NCBI RefSeq assembly: GCF_016735675.1
Contig: NZ_JAERSG010000001.1
Span: forward strand, 372,001-436,000
From: Nocardioides baculatus
GTDB taxonomy: Bacteria; Actinomycetota; Actinomycetes; Propionibacteriales; Nocardioidaceae
DNA: 64,000 bases
Direction: 5' to 3'
Of the stretch, positions 18,538 through 27,304 are shown piece after piece. The position numbers and the translations under genes were made by a program. The notes under the pieces were generated by a model. The model was not told the origin of the DNA and ran no database searches. It saw only the letters and a list, made by a program, of their open reading frames with translations. Numbering within the stretch: position 1 is the first letter of the stretch; every line of letters begins with the position of its first letter.

Positions 18538-19839
18538 TCAGCGCAGCTGGGCCTTGAGCCCGTAGCGCCACTCCTCGGAGATCAGCAGGCTCCCCTCGTC
18601 GAGCCGCTTCTCGACGGCGTCGACCAGCATCCGCGAGGCGCCCTCGGGGTAGACGCGTTCCCAGGAGAGCTCCTTGCGGTGCTCGAAGACGTTGTGGATG
18701 ACGCTGGTCATCAGCGCCTTGTCGATGGGCGGTGCGAGGAAGTTGCTGCCCGCGAGGAAGGTCTCGGAGCGGTCGGAGCCGAAGCGGAGCGTCACGCACG
18801 GCACCTCGAGCACGTTGGCCTCCTCCACGATGCTGCCGGAGTCGGTCACGATCACCGCGCACATCGACATCGCCGCGACGACGTCGAGGTAGCTGTCCCA
18901 CACCGGCGTCGAGATCAGCGCGTCGCCGTACCTGGCCTCGAGGTCCTCGAGCCACTGACGGCGGCCGAAGTTGTCGATGGCGGCCTCGGTGCCGAGGAGG
19001 CGGATGAAGAGGATGTGGTGGCCCTGCTCGAGGAGCGCCTCCATCGCGTCCATCAGCAGGTTGAAGCGGTCGCGGTTGGTGGTGTTCTCGCGGCGGTGCA
19101 CGCAGAAGCGTAGGAACGAGCCGTCGCCCATCTGCGGGAACTTCTGGAGCACCTGGTTCTTGTCGCTGCCGGCGATCGCCTGCGCGAGGGCGTCGACCAC
19201 CGAGTTGCCGACGACGTCGATGGCCGCGGGTGCGAAGCCCTCGTCGACGAGGAACTCGCGGTTGAGCTCGACGGGCGCGGCGTGCAGGTCGGTGCCGGCG
19301 TCGGCGACGCGGGTGTTAAACTGCTCGGGCGACGGCTCGCGGCTGCCCTTGGACCAGCTGGTGCGGTCGGTCGACTGCTCGCGGAACGCTGCCCAGTCCA
19401 GGTCGGCGCCCTGGTCGAGCCAGCCCCGGAGCACCTCCGGCTTCGGCGAGAGGGTGCGCAGGCCCGCCTCGACGTGGACGAGCGCCTGGCGCTCCCCGAA
19501 GGTCGCGAGCGCGCCGGCCATCGCGGTCGTGGTGTCGCCGTGGACGTACGTGATGGGGAACCCGCCGCGCTCGGCGAAGCCGCGCAGGTAGAGCGCGAGC
19601 TTGGCGGTGATGCCCGAGACGAGGTCGTTGACACCGCCGCGCACCTCGAGGTTCACGTCCTCGCGCACGCCGAACTCGTCGAGCATCGACTGCGACAGGT
19701 TGTGGTCGTAGTGCTGGCCGGTGTGGCACAGCACCACATCGTGGCCCCGGTTCTTCAGCTCGTGGTAGATCGGCGCCTGCTTGATGATGTCGGGCTTGGT
19801 GCCGACGACGACGATGTGCTGGCTGTTCTCGTGGGACAT
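18538..19839 (-). CDS. wecB: UDP-N-acetylglucosamine 2-epimerase-like protein
   Basis: Non-hydrolysing UDP-GlcNAc 2-epimerase family, interconverting UDP-GlcNAc and UDP-ManNAc for cell-surface polysaccharides. The N-terminal V-V-G-T-K-P-D motif, G-Q-H-Y-D, H-V-E-A-G-L-R, C-V-H-R-R-E-N and the late T-D-S-G-S-I-V-E-E motif are present. The protein is 433 residues against a usual 370. The extra comes mainly from an insert of about 40-50 residues after the V-E-A-G-L-R-T segment, rich in Trp, Ser and Arg, so the substrate may not be UDP-GlcNAc. It is the last gene of a minus-strand operon, 39 bp after the mannose-1-phosphate guanylyltransferase gene, with GAAGGA before the ATG. Confidence 0.85.
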   Translation of the reverse strand: MSHENSQHIVVVGTKPDIIKQAPIYHELKNRGHDVVLCHTGQHYDHNLSQSMLDEFGVREDVNLEVRGGVNDLVSGITAKLALYLRGFAERGGFPITYVHGDTTTAMAGALATFGERQALVHVEAGLRTLSPKPEVLRGWLDQGADLDWAAFREQSTDRTSWSKGSREPSPEQFNTRVADAGTDLHAAPVELNREFLVDEGFAPAAIDVVGNSVVDALAQAIAGSDKNQVLQKFPQMGDGSFLRFCVHRRENTTNRDRFNLLMDAMEALLEQGHHILFIRLLGTEAAIDNFGRRQWLEDLEARYGDALISTPVWDSYLDVVAAMSMCAVIVTDSGSIVEEANVLEVPCVTLRFGSDRSETFLAGSNFLAPPIDKALMTSVIHNVFEHRKELSWERVYPEGASRMLVDAVEKRLDEGSLLISEEWRYGLKAQLR

Positions 19840-19878
19840 GGGTTCCTTCGCGATTCGGGGAGAGCGGGAGGGCGTGGG

Positions 19879-20946
19879 TCAGAGGAGGTCGGGTCGGTGG
19901 CTCTCCGCGACCAGTGCGCGGAGGTGCTCGAGGGGACCGGCGCCCATCGCGCGCTGCTTGTCCATGACGTAGACCCCGTCGTCGTGCGTCACGACCACCA
20001 GGCCGGTGGCGCCGAGCACCACGACCGGCCGTCCGTCCATGCTGGCGACGAGCACGTCGTCGCTCTCGAGCTGCAGCGCGGGGCCGATGGAGTAGAGCTC
20101 CTGCTCGACGAGCACGTTCTGCAGCCGCTTCCAGGTGCCGATGTCGTTCCAGCCGAGGTGGCGCGGGACCACGAGGCACTCCATCCCGGCGGCGATCAGG
20201 GGGTAGAGCTCGTGGCCGCCGATCGCCGGGCCGGTGTAGCCGTTGACGTCGGGCCGGTCGGCGGCGAACTTCTCGATGGCGTCGAAGACGAGCGGCATCG
20301 CGGCGCGGTAGGCGTTGCACGCCTCCTGGACCCGTACGCCGTAGCAGGCGGTGTTCCAGTAGAGCCCGCCCTGGTCGCCGAGCTCGTCGATCGTCGCGGG
20401 GTCGGGCTTCTCGTAGAAGCTCGTGATCACCTCGACGGTCCCGCCCTCGCCGGCGGTGTGGATGTAGCCGAGCGTGCCGTCGAAGCCGGTCGGCTCGGCA
20501 CCGAGCACGATCATCGACTGCGGGCTCGTGCCGAGCTGGGTGAGCATGTCGCGCGAGGCCTGGTTGAAGGCCGCGTCCTCGGTGATGAGGTGGTCGGACG
20601 GGGCGACCAGCGCCGGCGCGTTGCCGTACTTCTGCGCGAGCGTGGCGATGCTCAGCGCGAAGGCGGTCGCCGGGCCGGCCGGGTCCTCCTCGAGGATCAG
20701 GTTCTCCGGCGGCACCGGTCCGAGCGTCGCGCGCGCCGCGTCGGCGAACCGGGCGCGGGTCGAGACGTGGATGCGCGACGGGTCGACGATCTCGCTCAGC
20801 CGGTCGATAGTGCCGGTCAGCAGGGGCCGCCCGCCGACGACGGGCTGGAACTGCTTGGGGCGTCGGTCGCGGCTGATCGGCCACAGGCGCGAGCCCTGGC
20901 CCCCGGCCAGGATGACGGCAACCGGCTCGTCGGACGTGTCAGTCAT
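19879..20946 (-). CDS. manC: Mannose-1-phosphate guanylyltransferase
   Basis: Nucleotidyltransferase of 355 residues making GDP-mannose from mannose-1-phosphate and GTP. The activating motif G-G-Q-G-S-R-L-W-P-I-S is at about residues 15-25 with R-P-K-Q-F after it; the F-Y-E-K-P motif near 170 and W-N-D-I-G-T-W near 255 are typical of the family. The C-terminal isomerase domain of bifunctional ManC is absent, so this is the single-function form. The ATG overlaps the stop of the HAD phosphatase gene (ATGA), so both are translationally coupled. It supplies GDP-mannose for envelope glycans. Confidence 0.92.
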   Translation of the reverse strand: MTDTSDEPVAVILAGGQGSRLWPISRDRRPKQFQPVVGGRPLLTGTIDRLSEIVDPSRIHVSTRARFADAARATLGPVPPENLILEEDPAGPATAFALSIATLAQKYGNAPALVAPSDHLITEDAAFNQASRDMLTQLGTSPQSMIVLGAEPTGFDGTLGYIHTAGEGGTVEVITSFYEKPDPATIDELGDQGGLYWNTACYGVRVQEACNAYRAAMPLVFDAIEKFAADRPDVNGYTGPAIGGHELYPLIAAGMECLVVPRHLGWNDIGTWKRLQNVLVEQELYSIGPALQLESDDVLVASMDGRPVVVLGATGLVVVTHDDGVYVMDKQRAMGAGPLEHLRALVAESHRPDLL

Positions 20947-21671
20947 GGGTAGGCACTCGCGATCGTGTCGGAGCTGACCTGCGTCACTGCGATCAGCCAT
21001 GGGCGGGTTCCGGGGGCTCGGAGGTCGTGCTCTGACAACGGGACGACGCCGTCGAGGGTACGCGGCGCGCTGGTGCGCCAGATCGTGGACAGCCCTGCGG
21101 CCAGCGACGCCCGTACGCCGGTGACCGAGTCCTCGACGGCCACGCATCGGGAGGCATCGGTGGCGAGCGCGGCCATCGCCTTGAGGTAGACCTCGGGGTG
21201 GGGCTTCGCGTGCTCGACGTCGAACGCCGACTCACGCACCTCGAAGACGTCGTCGAGGCCGATGCTCAGGAGCGCAGCATCGATGAACGCCCCGGCCGAG
21301 GACGACGCGACGGCAAGGGTGAAGCCGGCGTCGTGGAGGTCGCGGGCTGCCTGCACGCTGTCGTCGATCCGACGCGGCTCGACGGCGATGCGTCGCGATG
21401 ACGCGGCCACACAGGTGTCCGTCGCCTCGCCGAGCCGCTCGGGGCTCAGGGGCGCGAGGGCCGGCAGGTAGGCCCGCACAAGTGACTGGATGGTGTCCGG
21501 CACCCGGCCACCCTCGTAGGCGACCAGCTCGTCGTCCGGGATCCCCAACGGTTCGAGACCCGCGCCGACCGCCAGGGCGTCGATGGTCTCCCGGAATCCC
21601 GCCCGCCAATGGACCTCGGAGTCGACGAGGATGCCGTCGAGATCGAAGATCACGCATCGCCCATCGGTCAT
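20943..21671 (-). CDS. HAD-superfamily sugar phosphatase-like protein
   Basis: A 242-residue HAD hydrolase of the beta-phosphoglucomutase-like group: nucleophile motif D-L-D-G near residue 10, a cap domain at about 15-90, S-S-S motif II near 125, and K-P-H-P followed by V-E-D-S (acidic motif). The substrate is not fixed by sequence. Its place between a membrane protein and manC, with four-base overlaps at both ends, suggests a phosphosugar in the same pathway. The ATG 21671 start is supported by overlap with the upstream stop. Confidence 0.87.
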   Translation of the reverse strand: MTDGRCVIFDLDGILVDSEVHWRAGFRETIDALAVGAGLEPLGIPDDELVAYEGGRVPDTIQSLVRAYLPALAPLSPERLGEATDTCVAASSRRIAVEPRRIDDSVQAARDLHDAGFTLAVASSSAGAFIDAALLSIGLDDVFEVRESAFDVEHAKPHPEVYLKAMAALATDASRCVAVEDSVTGVRASLAAGLSTIWRTSAPRTLDGVVPLSEHDLRAPGTRPWLIAVTQVSSDTIASAYP

Positions 21672-22612
21672 GGCGCTGCGACTCCTGCCGGCCGCGACCC
21701 GTCGGCGAACGGGGAGCTCTTCTGCAGGGCGTCGTAGCACCGGACGATCGAGCCCAGGTAGCGCTTGAGCCGGACCAGCGACAACGCCACGGAGCAGGCG
21801 GTGAGGACGAGCGCGCCGACCAGGAGGGCGGCGCGGAGGGCCACCGCCTCACTTCCCGCCGCTGCGACGATGCTGACGAGCAGCACCGCAGAGAGGACCG
21901 CACCCGTCAGCGCCACGGCCCGGGCCGGGTTGCGGCGGACCTCCGTGAGCCAGAGCTGGAGCGCGCGGGCCCTGGCGGCTGGTTCGGGGGCCAGCTCCGA
22001 CGCTCCCGGAACCTGCTCCCCGACCAGCCACAGACGAGCGGCGACGCAGGACGCGAGCACCAGGACGACCAGCAGCACACCGTGGACGGCCAGGTCGTGC
22101 TTGCCCGAGATGACGGCCACGTCGATGAGCAGGGCGAGTGAACTGATCCCACCGCTCAACGCGGCGGCACGCTCGATGCGCAGCCGCTTGAGCTGGCCCT
22201 CGACCTGGGCGCTGAGCGCCGGGCTGTGCGCCAGCACGTACATCCGGAACTCCTCGCGCTGGTTCTCGTAGTGCGCGACCTCCGAGTCGTGCGCCGCCTT
22301 GACCGCCGCACCGGGTACGGCGACCCCGAACTCGCGGGCCCGGAGCTTGGCGAAGGTGAGCTCGCCGAGCCCGTGCTCGAACATGATGCGGCTCATGCCC
22401 TCTGCGAGGATGCCGAGCGCGTAGATGAAGGCGACGCCCACCACCGGCAGCAGAGCGCCGAGGGAGGAGAGGAACGGCAGCTCGTCGGGCAGCTCGGCGA
22501 GGTCGGGCCGGACCACGACGTAGCCGAGCAGGAGCAGCGAGAAGAGGACGAGCACGCCTGCCACGACGAACTCGATGACTTCCGCGATGTACTTGGCCAG
22601 GTCGCCCACCAC
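21668..22612 (-). CDS. Multi-pass membrane protein of unknown function
   Basis: A 314-residue protein with six predicted membrane segments: about 15-35, 50-72, 148-168, 176-196, 225-248 and 255-278. A charged cytoplasmic domain (about 75-145) lies between the second and third. I recognise no family motif. It is the first gene of the operon that continues through the HAD phosphatase, manC and wecB, each joined by overlaps or short gaps, so a role in making or exporting a surface polysaccharide is likely but unproven. GTG codons at 22612 and 22609 are both possible starts; the second has better spacing to the AGGAGG site. Confidence 0.78.
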   Translation of the reverse strand: MVGDLAKYIAEVIEFVVAGVLVLFSLLLLGYVVVRPDLAELPDELPFLSSLGALLPVVGVAFIYALGILAEGMSRIMFEHGLGELTFAKLRAREFGVAVPGAAVKAAHDSEVAHYENQREEFRMYVLAHSPALSAQVEGQLKRLRIERAAALSGGISSLALLIDVAVISGKHDLAVHGVLLVVLVLASCVAARLWLVGEQVPGASELAPEPAARARALQLWLTEVRRNPARAVALTGAVLSAVLLVSIVAAAGSEAVALRAALLVGALVLTACSVALSLVRLKRYLGSIVRCYDALQKSSPFADGSRPAGVAAP

Positions 22613-22681
22613 TCCTCCTCTCGCTGACGGCCGTCAGACGCAGATTCCATCACGTCGGGAGCGGCGTCGTGGCCCGTTCGG

Positions 22682-24013
22682 TCAGCGACGCACCAAGGGA
22701 CGCAGCATGAAGGCGAGCGCGAGCAGCGCCCCGGCGACGAGACCCGACCACAGCAGGATCGCGCGCGGAGTGCTGAAGAGGTCGACCCGCTGCGGCGCCG
22801 GTGGCGCCTGCGCGTCGGCCCGGGTCTCGCGCAGGGTCGTCTCGACCTTGCCCTGCCGACCGGGCTTCAGCTGGCGGGTCAGCGCGTCGTGCGCCTGGAC
22901 CACGCCGGCCCCGATCCACGGGTCGCGCGCCACGGTGCCGTCCTCGGACTCCTCTGACTCCTCGGACGGCGGTACGCCGCCGCTCTCGGTCGTGGCCTCC
23001 AGCCGGGCGACCAGCTGGCGGGGCGTCTCGCGCGGGAAGCGCTCGCTCAGCAGGGCGAGGATGCCGCTGACCTCGGCCGCGGCCCACGACGTGGCGACCT
23101 GCGGGACGACGCACACCTGACCGGTGGCGTTGACCGAGATCGCACCCAGGGTCGGGGCGGCGACGTCGGTGTCGGTGTTGGGTTTGACGTACTGGCTCGG
23201 GTCGCCGCCGTCGGGCGGGGTCGCGCTGACCGCCACCACCCCGGGGTAGTCGGCGGGGAACACGTCGGCGTTGTTGCCGGGCGTGCCCTTGAAGTCGTCC
23301 TCGGAGGCGGCGTCACCCTCCTCGCGGTTGCCGGACGACGCCACGACGACGAGGTCCTGCGCGACGAGACGGGCCACGGCCGCCTCGAGCGCGGGGTCGT
23401 TGGCGGTGACGGCGAGCGAGATGTTGACGACGTCGAAGCGCTCGCGCCGGTTGGCGGCGATCACGTCCTCGATCGCGGCGACCATCCCCGCGGAGGTGAG
23501 CGGCACCTCGCCCTGCGTCGTGTCGGCACCCTCGACGTCGAAGACCTTCACGTCGAAGACCTGCGCGTCGCGCGCGACCCCGTGCGGACCGGCGATCAGG
23601 TTGGCGACGATCGTGCCGTGCCCGGAGAGCCGGGTGTTGGGGTTGACGCCGGCGACCGCGAGGCCGCCGTAGGGGATCACCGCGCCCTCGCCGCCCACGA
23701 TGCCGCTGTCGATCACGGCGACCTTCACGCCCTTGCCGGTGGCGAGCTCCTGGGCCCGCTCCACGTGCATCCGGTCGAAGGCGGGGTTGACCTTCTCGTG
23801 CGTGTCGGCCAGGCGCTCGGAGCCCGGCACCTCCGACTCCGCGCACGGGGCGTCGTGGTCGGCGTTCGCCGGGCCCGCCCACACCGGGACGACCGCGGCG
23901 GCGAGGATCCCGGCCGCGAGGACCAGACGACCGCCCGGTCGGCGGGTCCGGGGTCCCCGCGGCGTTGTCCGGGGGAGCGCAGCGGAGGAGGAGGCCGTCG
24001 TGGGGTGGAGCAT
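22682..24013 (-). CDS. mycP: Type VII secretion mycosin (subtilisin-like serine protease)
   Basis: Membrane-anchored subtilase of ESX systems, 443 residues. The catalytic triad is visible: Asp102 (V-I-D-S-G), His132 (S-G-H-G-T) and Ser309 (A-T-S-W-A-A). A signal sequence (about residues 28-46) leads the protein outside and a C-terminal membrane helix is at about 415-440. MycP stabilises the ESX membrane complex and cleaves some substrates. The start at 24013 overlaps the eccB stop (TGATG). Residues about 3-22, before the signal sequence, are encoded by a REP-like palindromic repeat, which is unusual. A longer upstream start would sit inside eccB and is rejected. Confidence 0.93.
   Translation of the reverse strand: MLHPTTASSSAALPRTTPRGPRTRRPGGRLVLAAGILAAAVVPVWAGPANADHDAPCAESEVPGSERLADTHEKVNPAFDRMHVERAQELATGKGVKVAVIDSGIVGGEGAVIPYGGLAVAGVNPNTRLSGHGTIVANLIAGPHGVARDAQVFDVKVFDVEGADTTQGEVPLTSAGMVAAIEDVIAANRRERFDVVNISLAVTANDPALEAAVARLVAQDLVVVASSGNREEGDAASEDDFKGTPGNNADVFPADYPGVVAVSATPPDGGDPSQYVKPNTDTDVAAPTLGAISVNATGQVCVVPQVATSWAAAEVSGILALLSERFPRETPRQLVARLEATTESGGVPPSEESEESEDGTVARDPWIGAGVVQAHDALTRQLKPGRQGKVETTLRETRADAQAPPAPQRVDLFSTPRAILLWSGLVAGALLALAFMLRPLVRR
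23950..24005. repeat. REP-like palindromic element, copy B, inside mycP 5' end
   Basis: Shares GGGGTCCCCGCG, the core CGGGGGAGCG-AGCGGAGGAG and the CGTGGGG end with copy A at 12887-12946; the arms again form an imperfect inverted repeat. It is translated in frame as the first residues of mycP. Confidence 0.7.
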
Positions 24014-25443
24014 CAACCTGCGTCTGCTTCCGAGTCGGCCGGCGGCGCGTCCTCCGGCACCCGGCGCGCGCTGTTGGTCGTCAGGGGCACACCGGTGTCG
24101 AAGAACTGCATCCACGTGCTCGGGACCAGCGGCGGCGTGACGTCCTCGTAGCCGATGTAGGTCGGCACGAGGGGCCCCAGGAGGTACTTCTCGCCCTTGG
24201 TGTCGATGACGTAGGGCGTACCGCCGGTGGCCGCGTCGTCGGAGCCGGAGAGGACGTAGGCCCCGGCGCTCGGCTCGACGTCGACGTCGTGGCGGCCCGG
24301 GCTGATCGGGTCGTCACCGGCGGGGTCCGCGGCACCGGTCGGGTTGGTGGCCAGGCTGACCCGCGCGGCGGTCGCCGGGCCGGGGTGCAGCTCGGCGCAC
24401 ATGGCCCCCGACGTCACCGCCGTCGGCAGGCTGGTGGGCCACTCGGCGGGGACCGTGGTGTCGTCGAACTTCGCGTTGAGGTCGTTGGGGACCTCGACGG
24501 CCTGCCGGCCGACGATGCCGTAGACCATCGCGGCGAAGGGCGAGAGCTGCTGCGGCGCGTCGTCGCCGAGCAGGTAGTAGCGACCGGACGCCGCGGAGAT
24601 CAGGAGGTCGCCGATCACGAACTGGGAGAGGTCGGTGCGGGTGTCGCCGTAGCCCACTGCCTGGCCGGCACGGGTGATCCCGAAGGACTCCTTCTCCAGG
24701 TCCGTGCCGGACGCGGTCGGGAAGAGGTTGAGCCACTCCTCGTCGACCTCGACCGGCGTGGCGCCGAACTGCAGCTGGTTGCCGACCGTCGAGGCGGAGA
24801 TCTCGTCGTCGGGCATCGCGAAGCGCCAGGCCCGGCCCTCCTGGTCGCCGACGGGCGGCGCGGTGGCGATGAGCCACTGCTTGCCCTCGCTCGCGACGAG
24901 GAACGCCGACCCGGTGAGGTCCTGGACCGCCGGGGTCTCCTGGACCGCCAGCTTGATGCCGAGGCCGTCACCGGTGCAGGCAGTCCAGCCGTCGTCGACC
25001 AGCTCGCTCGCGCTGGGCAGGCCGGCGGGAGCGCCCTCGATCCCGAGGTCCTCCCCGAGCGCGACGGTGCGGATGTACTTGTCGCGGACGGTGAACGGGG
25101 TGAGCTCGGCGTCGCCCAGCAGCAGCTGGGCGGAGACGTAGTTGGGCACCCGCTGGAGCAGAGGGCTGGGCTCGCCCTGCATGACGACGTACTGCTCGCC
25201 GGTGTCCTTGGAGATGATGAAGCTGCCCTGCGCGAGCCACTGCGCGGGCGGACGACCCAGCAGGAAGCCGGCGATCGCGGCGCCGGCGAGCAGCAGCACC
25301 GACAGGGCGATGCCGCCGATCAGCACCCGGCCGGGACGCACCGGCTCGACCTCACGGCCGCCGGGGGCGCCGGACACGAACGCCGTGACCAGCCGCCGCC
25401 GGCTGAACGCGTGGGCCTCGACGAGGTCCTTCTTGGTGGCCAC
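24013..25443 (-). CDS. eccB: Type VII secretion protein EccB
   Basis: Core ESX membrane component, 476 residues. A short cytoplasmic N-terminus with the conserved K-K-D-L-V-E-A-H-x-F-x-R-R-R motif (residues 4-17) is followed by one membrane helix (about 39-62) and a large extracytoplasmic domain of R1-R4-type repeats. EccB forms the outer-facing part of the secretion pore complex with EccC and EccD. The GTG start at 25443 lies 11 bp after the eccD stop, with AGGAG overlapping that stop. The gene overlaps mycP by one base. All of mycP, eccB and eccD should share one transcript. Confidence 0.93.
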   Translation of the reverse strand: MATKKDLVEAHAFSRRRLVTAFVSGAPGGREVEPVRPGRVLIGGIALSVLLLAGAAIAGFLLGRPPAQWLAQGSFIISKDTGEQYVVMQGEPSPLLQRVPNYVSAQLLLGDAELTPFTVRDKYIRTVALGEDLGIEGAPAGLPSASELVDDGWTACTGDGLGIKLAVQETPAVQDLTGSAFLVASEGKQWLIATAPPVGDQEGRAWRFAMPDDEISASTVGNQLQFGATPVEVDEEWLNLFPTASGTDLEKESFGITRAGQAVGYGDTRTDLSQFVIGDLLISAASGRYYLLGDDAPQQLSPFAAMVYGIVGRQAVEVPNDLNAKFDDTTVPAEWPTSLPTAVTSGAMCAELHPGPATAARVSLATNPTGAADPAGDDPISPGRHDVDVEPSAGAYVLSGSDDAATGGTPYVIDTKGEKYLLGPLVPTYIGYEDVTPPLVPSTWMQFFDTGVPLTTNSARRVPEDAPPADSEADAG

Positions 25444-25454
25444 CCGTCAGCTCC

Positions 25455-26837
25455 TCAGCCCGCCACCGCGGACACGAAGCCGGCCGCCAGCACCATCAGC
25501 GGCAGCAGGGCGATGAGCGTCATCGTCTCGACGACGTCGCCCATCCGACCGCGGCGTACGGAGGCGGAGGCGGGCACGAGCGTGAGGGCGAGCAGCACCG
25601 CGCCGACCGCGGCGAGACCGATCGCGGCGCCGGCGCGCCACCCGTCGTGGATGAGCAGCATCGAGACCGCCACGGACACCAGCCCGAGGATCCCGGAGGT
25701 GAGGCCGGCCAGCACCTCCGCGCCGGTGCGGTACTGCCGGGTGCGGAACATGACGGCGAGGCAGCACACCGCCGCGAGGACCGTGCCGTAGACGCCCCGG
25801 TCGACGGCGAAGGGGGCCAGGAGGACGAGGAGCGTGCCGACGGTGGCGGACACCGCGAGCAGGATCTCGTGACCCACGCGGGCGTCGTCGGCCACCTCGT
25901 CGGGGTCGATCTCCTCGGGGTCTGCGGTGATGTCGTGCAGCGAGTAGAGCTGGTCGACGCTCGTGCCGGTGACGCCCAGCGCGAGCCAGGGGAAGATGCT
26001 GCCGGCCAGCACCACCAGCGTCATCAGCACGGTGAAGACCGAGCCCGGCTCCCACGAGGCGACCCGGATCAGCACCGAGCTGGCAACGAGCACGGCGCCG
26101 ACGACGATGGCGGGGATCACCAGCGGACGGCCGTCCTGGAGGCCGACGACCGCGACGAGCCCGACGGCGAGGACGCCGAGGCCGGCGAAGAGCAGCGGGT
26201 CGGTGAAGAAGGCGTCGTCGAGCGGCCAGCTCCATGCCGGGAGGTCGCCGGGCGCGAGCAGCAGGCCCGCCACCCCGGCGTACAGGGCTGCGAGCAGGGA
26301 CACCGCGACGCCCGCCTCGGGCTCCTGCTGCGCGCGGGCGAGGACGATCCCGCCGACGACGAGGAGCGCGGCGATCACCGCGGCGGCGACGCCGCCGAGC
26401 AGGCTCTCGCCCTGGAGCAGGAGGGCCAGCGCGCCGAGGCCGAGCAGGACGCTGCCCGCCCCGAGTGCCGTACGACGTCCGGCGGCCGGCTCCCATGGCC
26501 GCAGCTCGTTCTCCACGACGTCGGCCATCGCCTCGACCACGTCGTCGTACACACGGGGCGCCTTGTCGTCGACGCCGGCGGTGACGGTCAGCAGGCCGCC
26601 GTCCTCGATGCCCTGCATCGTGAGGCCGGCGTTGTCGGCGAGCAGCCGACCCTCCTGCGTCACCAGGCGGTAGCCGCCGTAGACGGTGGAGGCGTCGAGG
26701 AGGCCGACCGAGCGGGCCAGCTCGGGCACCAGCTCGGCGACCGGGATCGAACCCGGCAGCACGAGGTCGACGCGACGTGAACCCGAGGCGATCGTGACCC
26801 GGACCAGGCCCGAGGCGACCGAGGACCCCTGACTCAT
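25455..26837 (-). CDS. eccD: Type VII secretion integral membrane protein EccD
   Basis: EccD of 460 residues: an N-terminal ubiquitin-like (YukD-type) domain at about 11-88, a linker, then eleven predicted membrane helices with a charged cytoplasmic loop (D-P-E-E-I-D-P-D-E-V region) between helices 6 and 7. EccD dimers frame the membrane vestibule of ESX systems. The ATG at 26837 has GGGGAAG upstream. A hairpin separates the gene from the esx pair, and a TAGGCT box near 26900 could give it a separate promoter. A second protein with the same architecture is encoded at 27843-29234, which is unusual for one locus. Confidence 0.92.
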   Translation of the reverse strand: MSQGSSVASGLVRVTIASGSRRVDLVLPGSIPVAELVPELARSVGLLDASTVYGGYRLVTQEGRLLADNAGLTMQGIEDGGLLTVTAGVDDKAPRVYDDVVEAMADVVENELRPWEPAAGRRTALGAGSVLLGLGALALLLQGESLLGGVAAAVIAALLVVGGIVLARAQQEPEAGVAVSLLAALYAGVAGLLLAPGDLPAWSWPLDDAFFTDPLLFAGLGVLAVGLVAVVGLQDGRPLVIPAIVVGAVLVASSVLIRVASWEPGSVFTVLMTLVVLAGSIFPWLALGVTGTSVDQLYSLHDITADPEEIDPDEVADDARVGHEILLAVSATVGTLLVLLAPFAVDRGVYGTVLAAVCCLAVMFRTRQYRTGAEVLAGLTSGILGLVSVAVSMLLIHDGWRAGAAIGLAAVGAVLLALTLVPASASVRRGRMGDVVETMTLIALLPLMVLAAGFVSAVAG

Positions 26838-26927
26838 ATGACGCTTCCCCCTGATGAGCGTGTCCCGGCCGGGGGCCGGGATTCCGAACGGGGAGCAGCC
26901 TAGGCGAAGACCGTCCCGCAAATGGCC

Positions 26928-26963
26928 CGAGGCCGGTCATCCCCGCAGGGACGACCGGCCTCG
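26928..26963 (-). terminator. Hairpin after the esx pair
   Basis: 11-bp perfect stem CGAGGCCGGTC/GACCGGCCTCG with a 14-nt loop, just downstream of the first WXG100 gene on the minus strand. It may keep esx mRNA levels above those of eccD-eccB-mycP. Confidence 0.6.
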
Positions 26964-26979
26964 GTCGAGCAGTGGACGC

Positions 26980-27270
26980 TCAGAAGCGGTTGGCACCGCG
27001 AGCGTCGGCCGCCTTGTACTCGGCGTTGGACGAGTCCACGCCCTGGCTGGCCTGCTGCAGCAGGAGGGTCATCTCCTGCATGGCCTGGTCCCACTTGGCC
27101 TTGGCCTGGTCGTAGGCCATCTTGGCGTTACCGTTCCAGTCCGAGCGCAGCGGGTTGAGCTCGCTCTCGAGCTGGTCGAGGCGGGCCTCGATGTCCTTGG
27201 CCGCCTTCATGACGTCGGCGGCACCGGCGTCGAGGTGGCCGTGCTGAACCTTGATTCCGTCGAAGCTCAT
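26980..27270 (-). CDS. WXG100 family secreted protein with YxxxD signal
   Basis: A 96-residue ESAT-6/CFP-10-like protein: two helices joined by a W-N-G turn (Trp45-Gly47). The C-terminal tail carries Y-K-A-A-D (Tyr85-Asp89), the general YxxxD/E secretion signal of type VII substrates. It probably pairs with the 103-residue WXG100 protein encoded 34 bp upstream, which lacks the signal, to form the usual heterodimer. AGGAG precedes two consecutive ATGs; the second (27270) has better spacing. It is secreted by the surrounding ESX machine. Confidence 0.92.
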   Translation of the reverse strand: MSFDGIKVQHGHLDAGAADVMKAAKDIEARLDQLESELNPLRSDWNGNAKMAYDQAKAKWDQAMQEMTLLLQQASQGVDSSNAEYKAADARGANRF

Positions 27271-27304
27271 CATCGATCTCCTAAGTCTGTGTGGGGACTC
27301 GGCG

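Noticed and set aside
22682-24115. Longer mycP starting at 24115
   Set aside because: The extra 34 residues lie inside the eccB frame and are Arg/Gly-rich shadow sequence; the TGATG junction at 24013 is the natural start.
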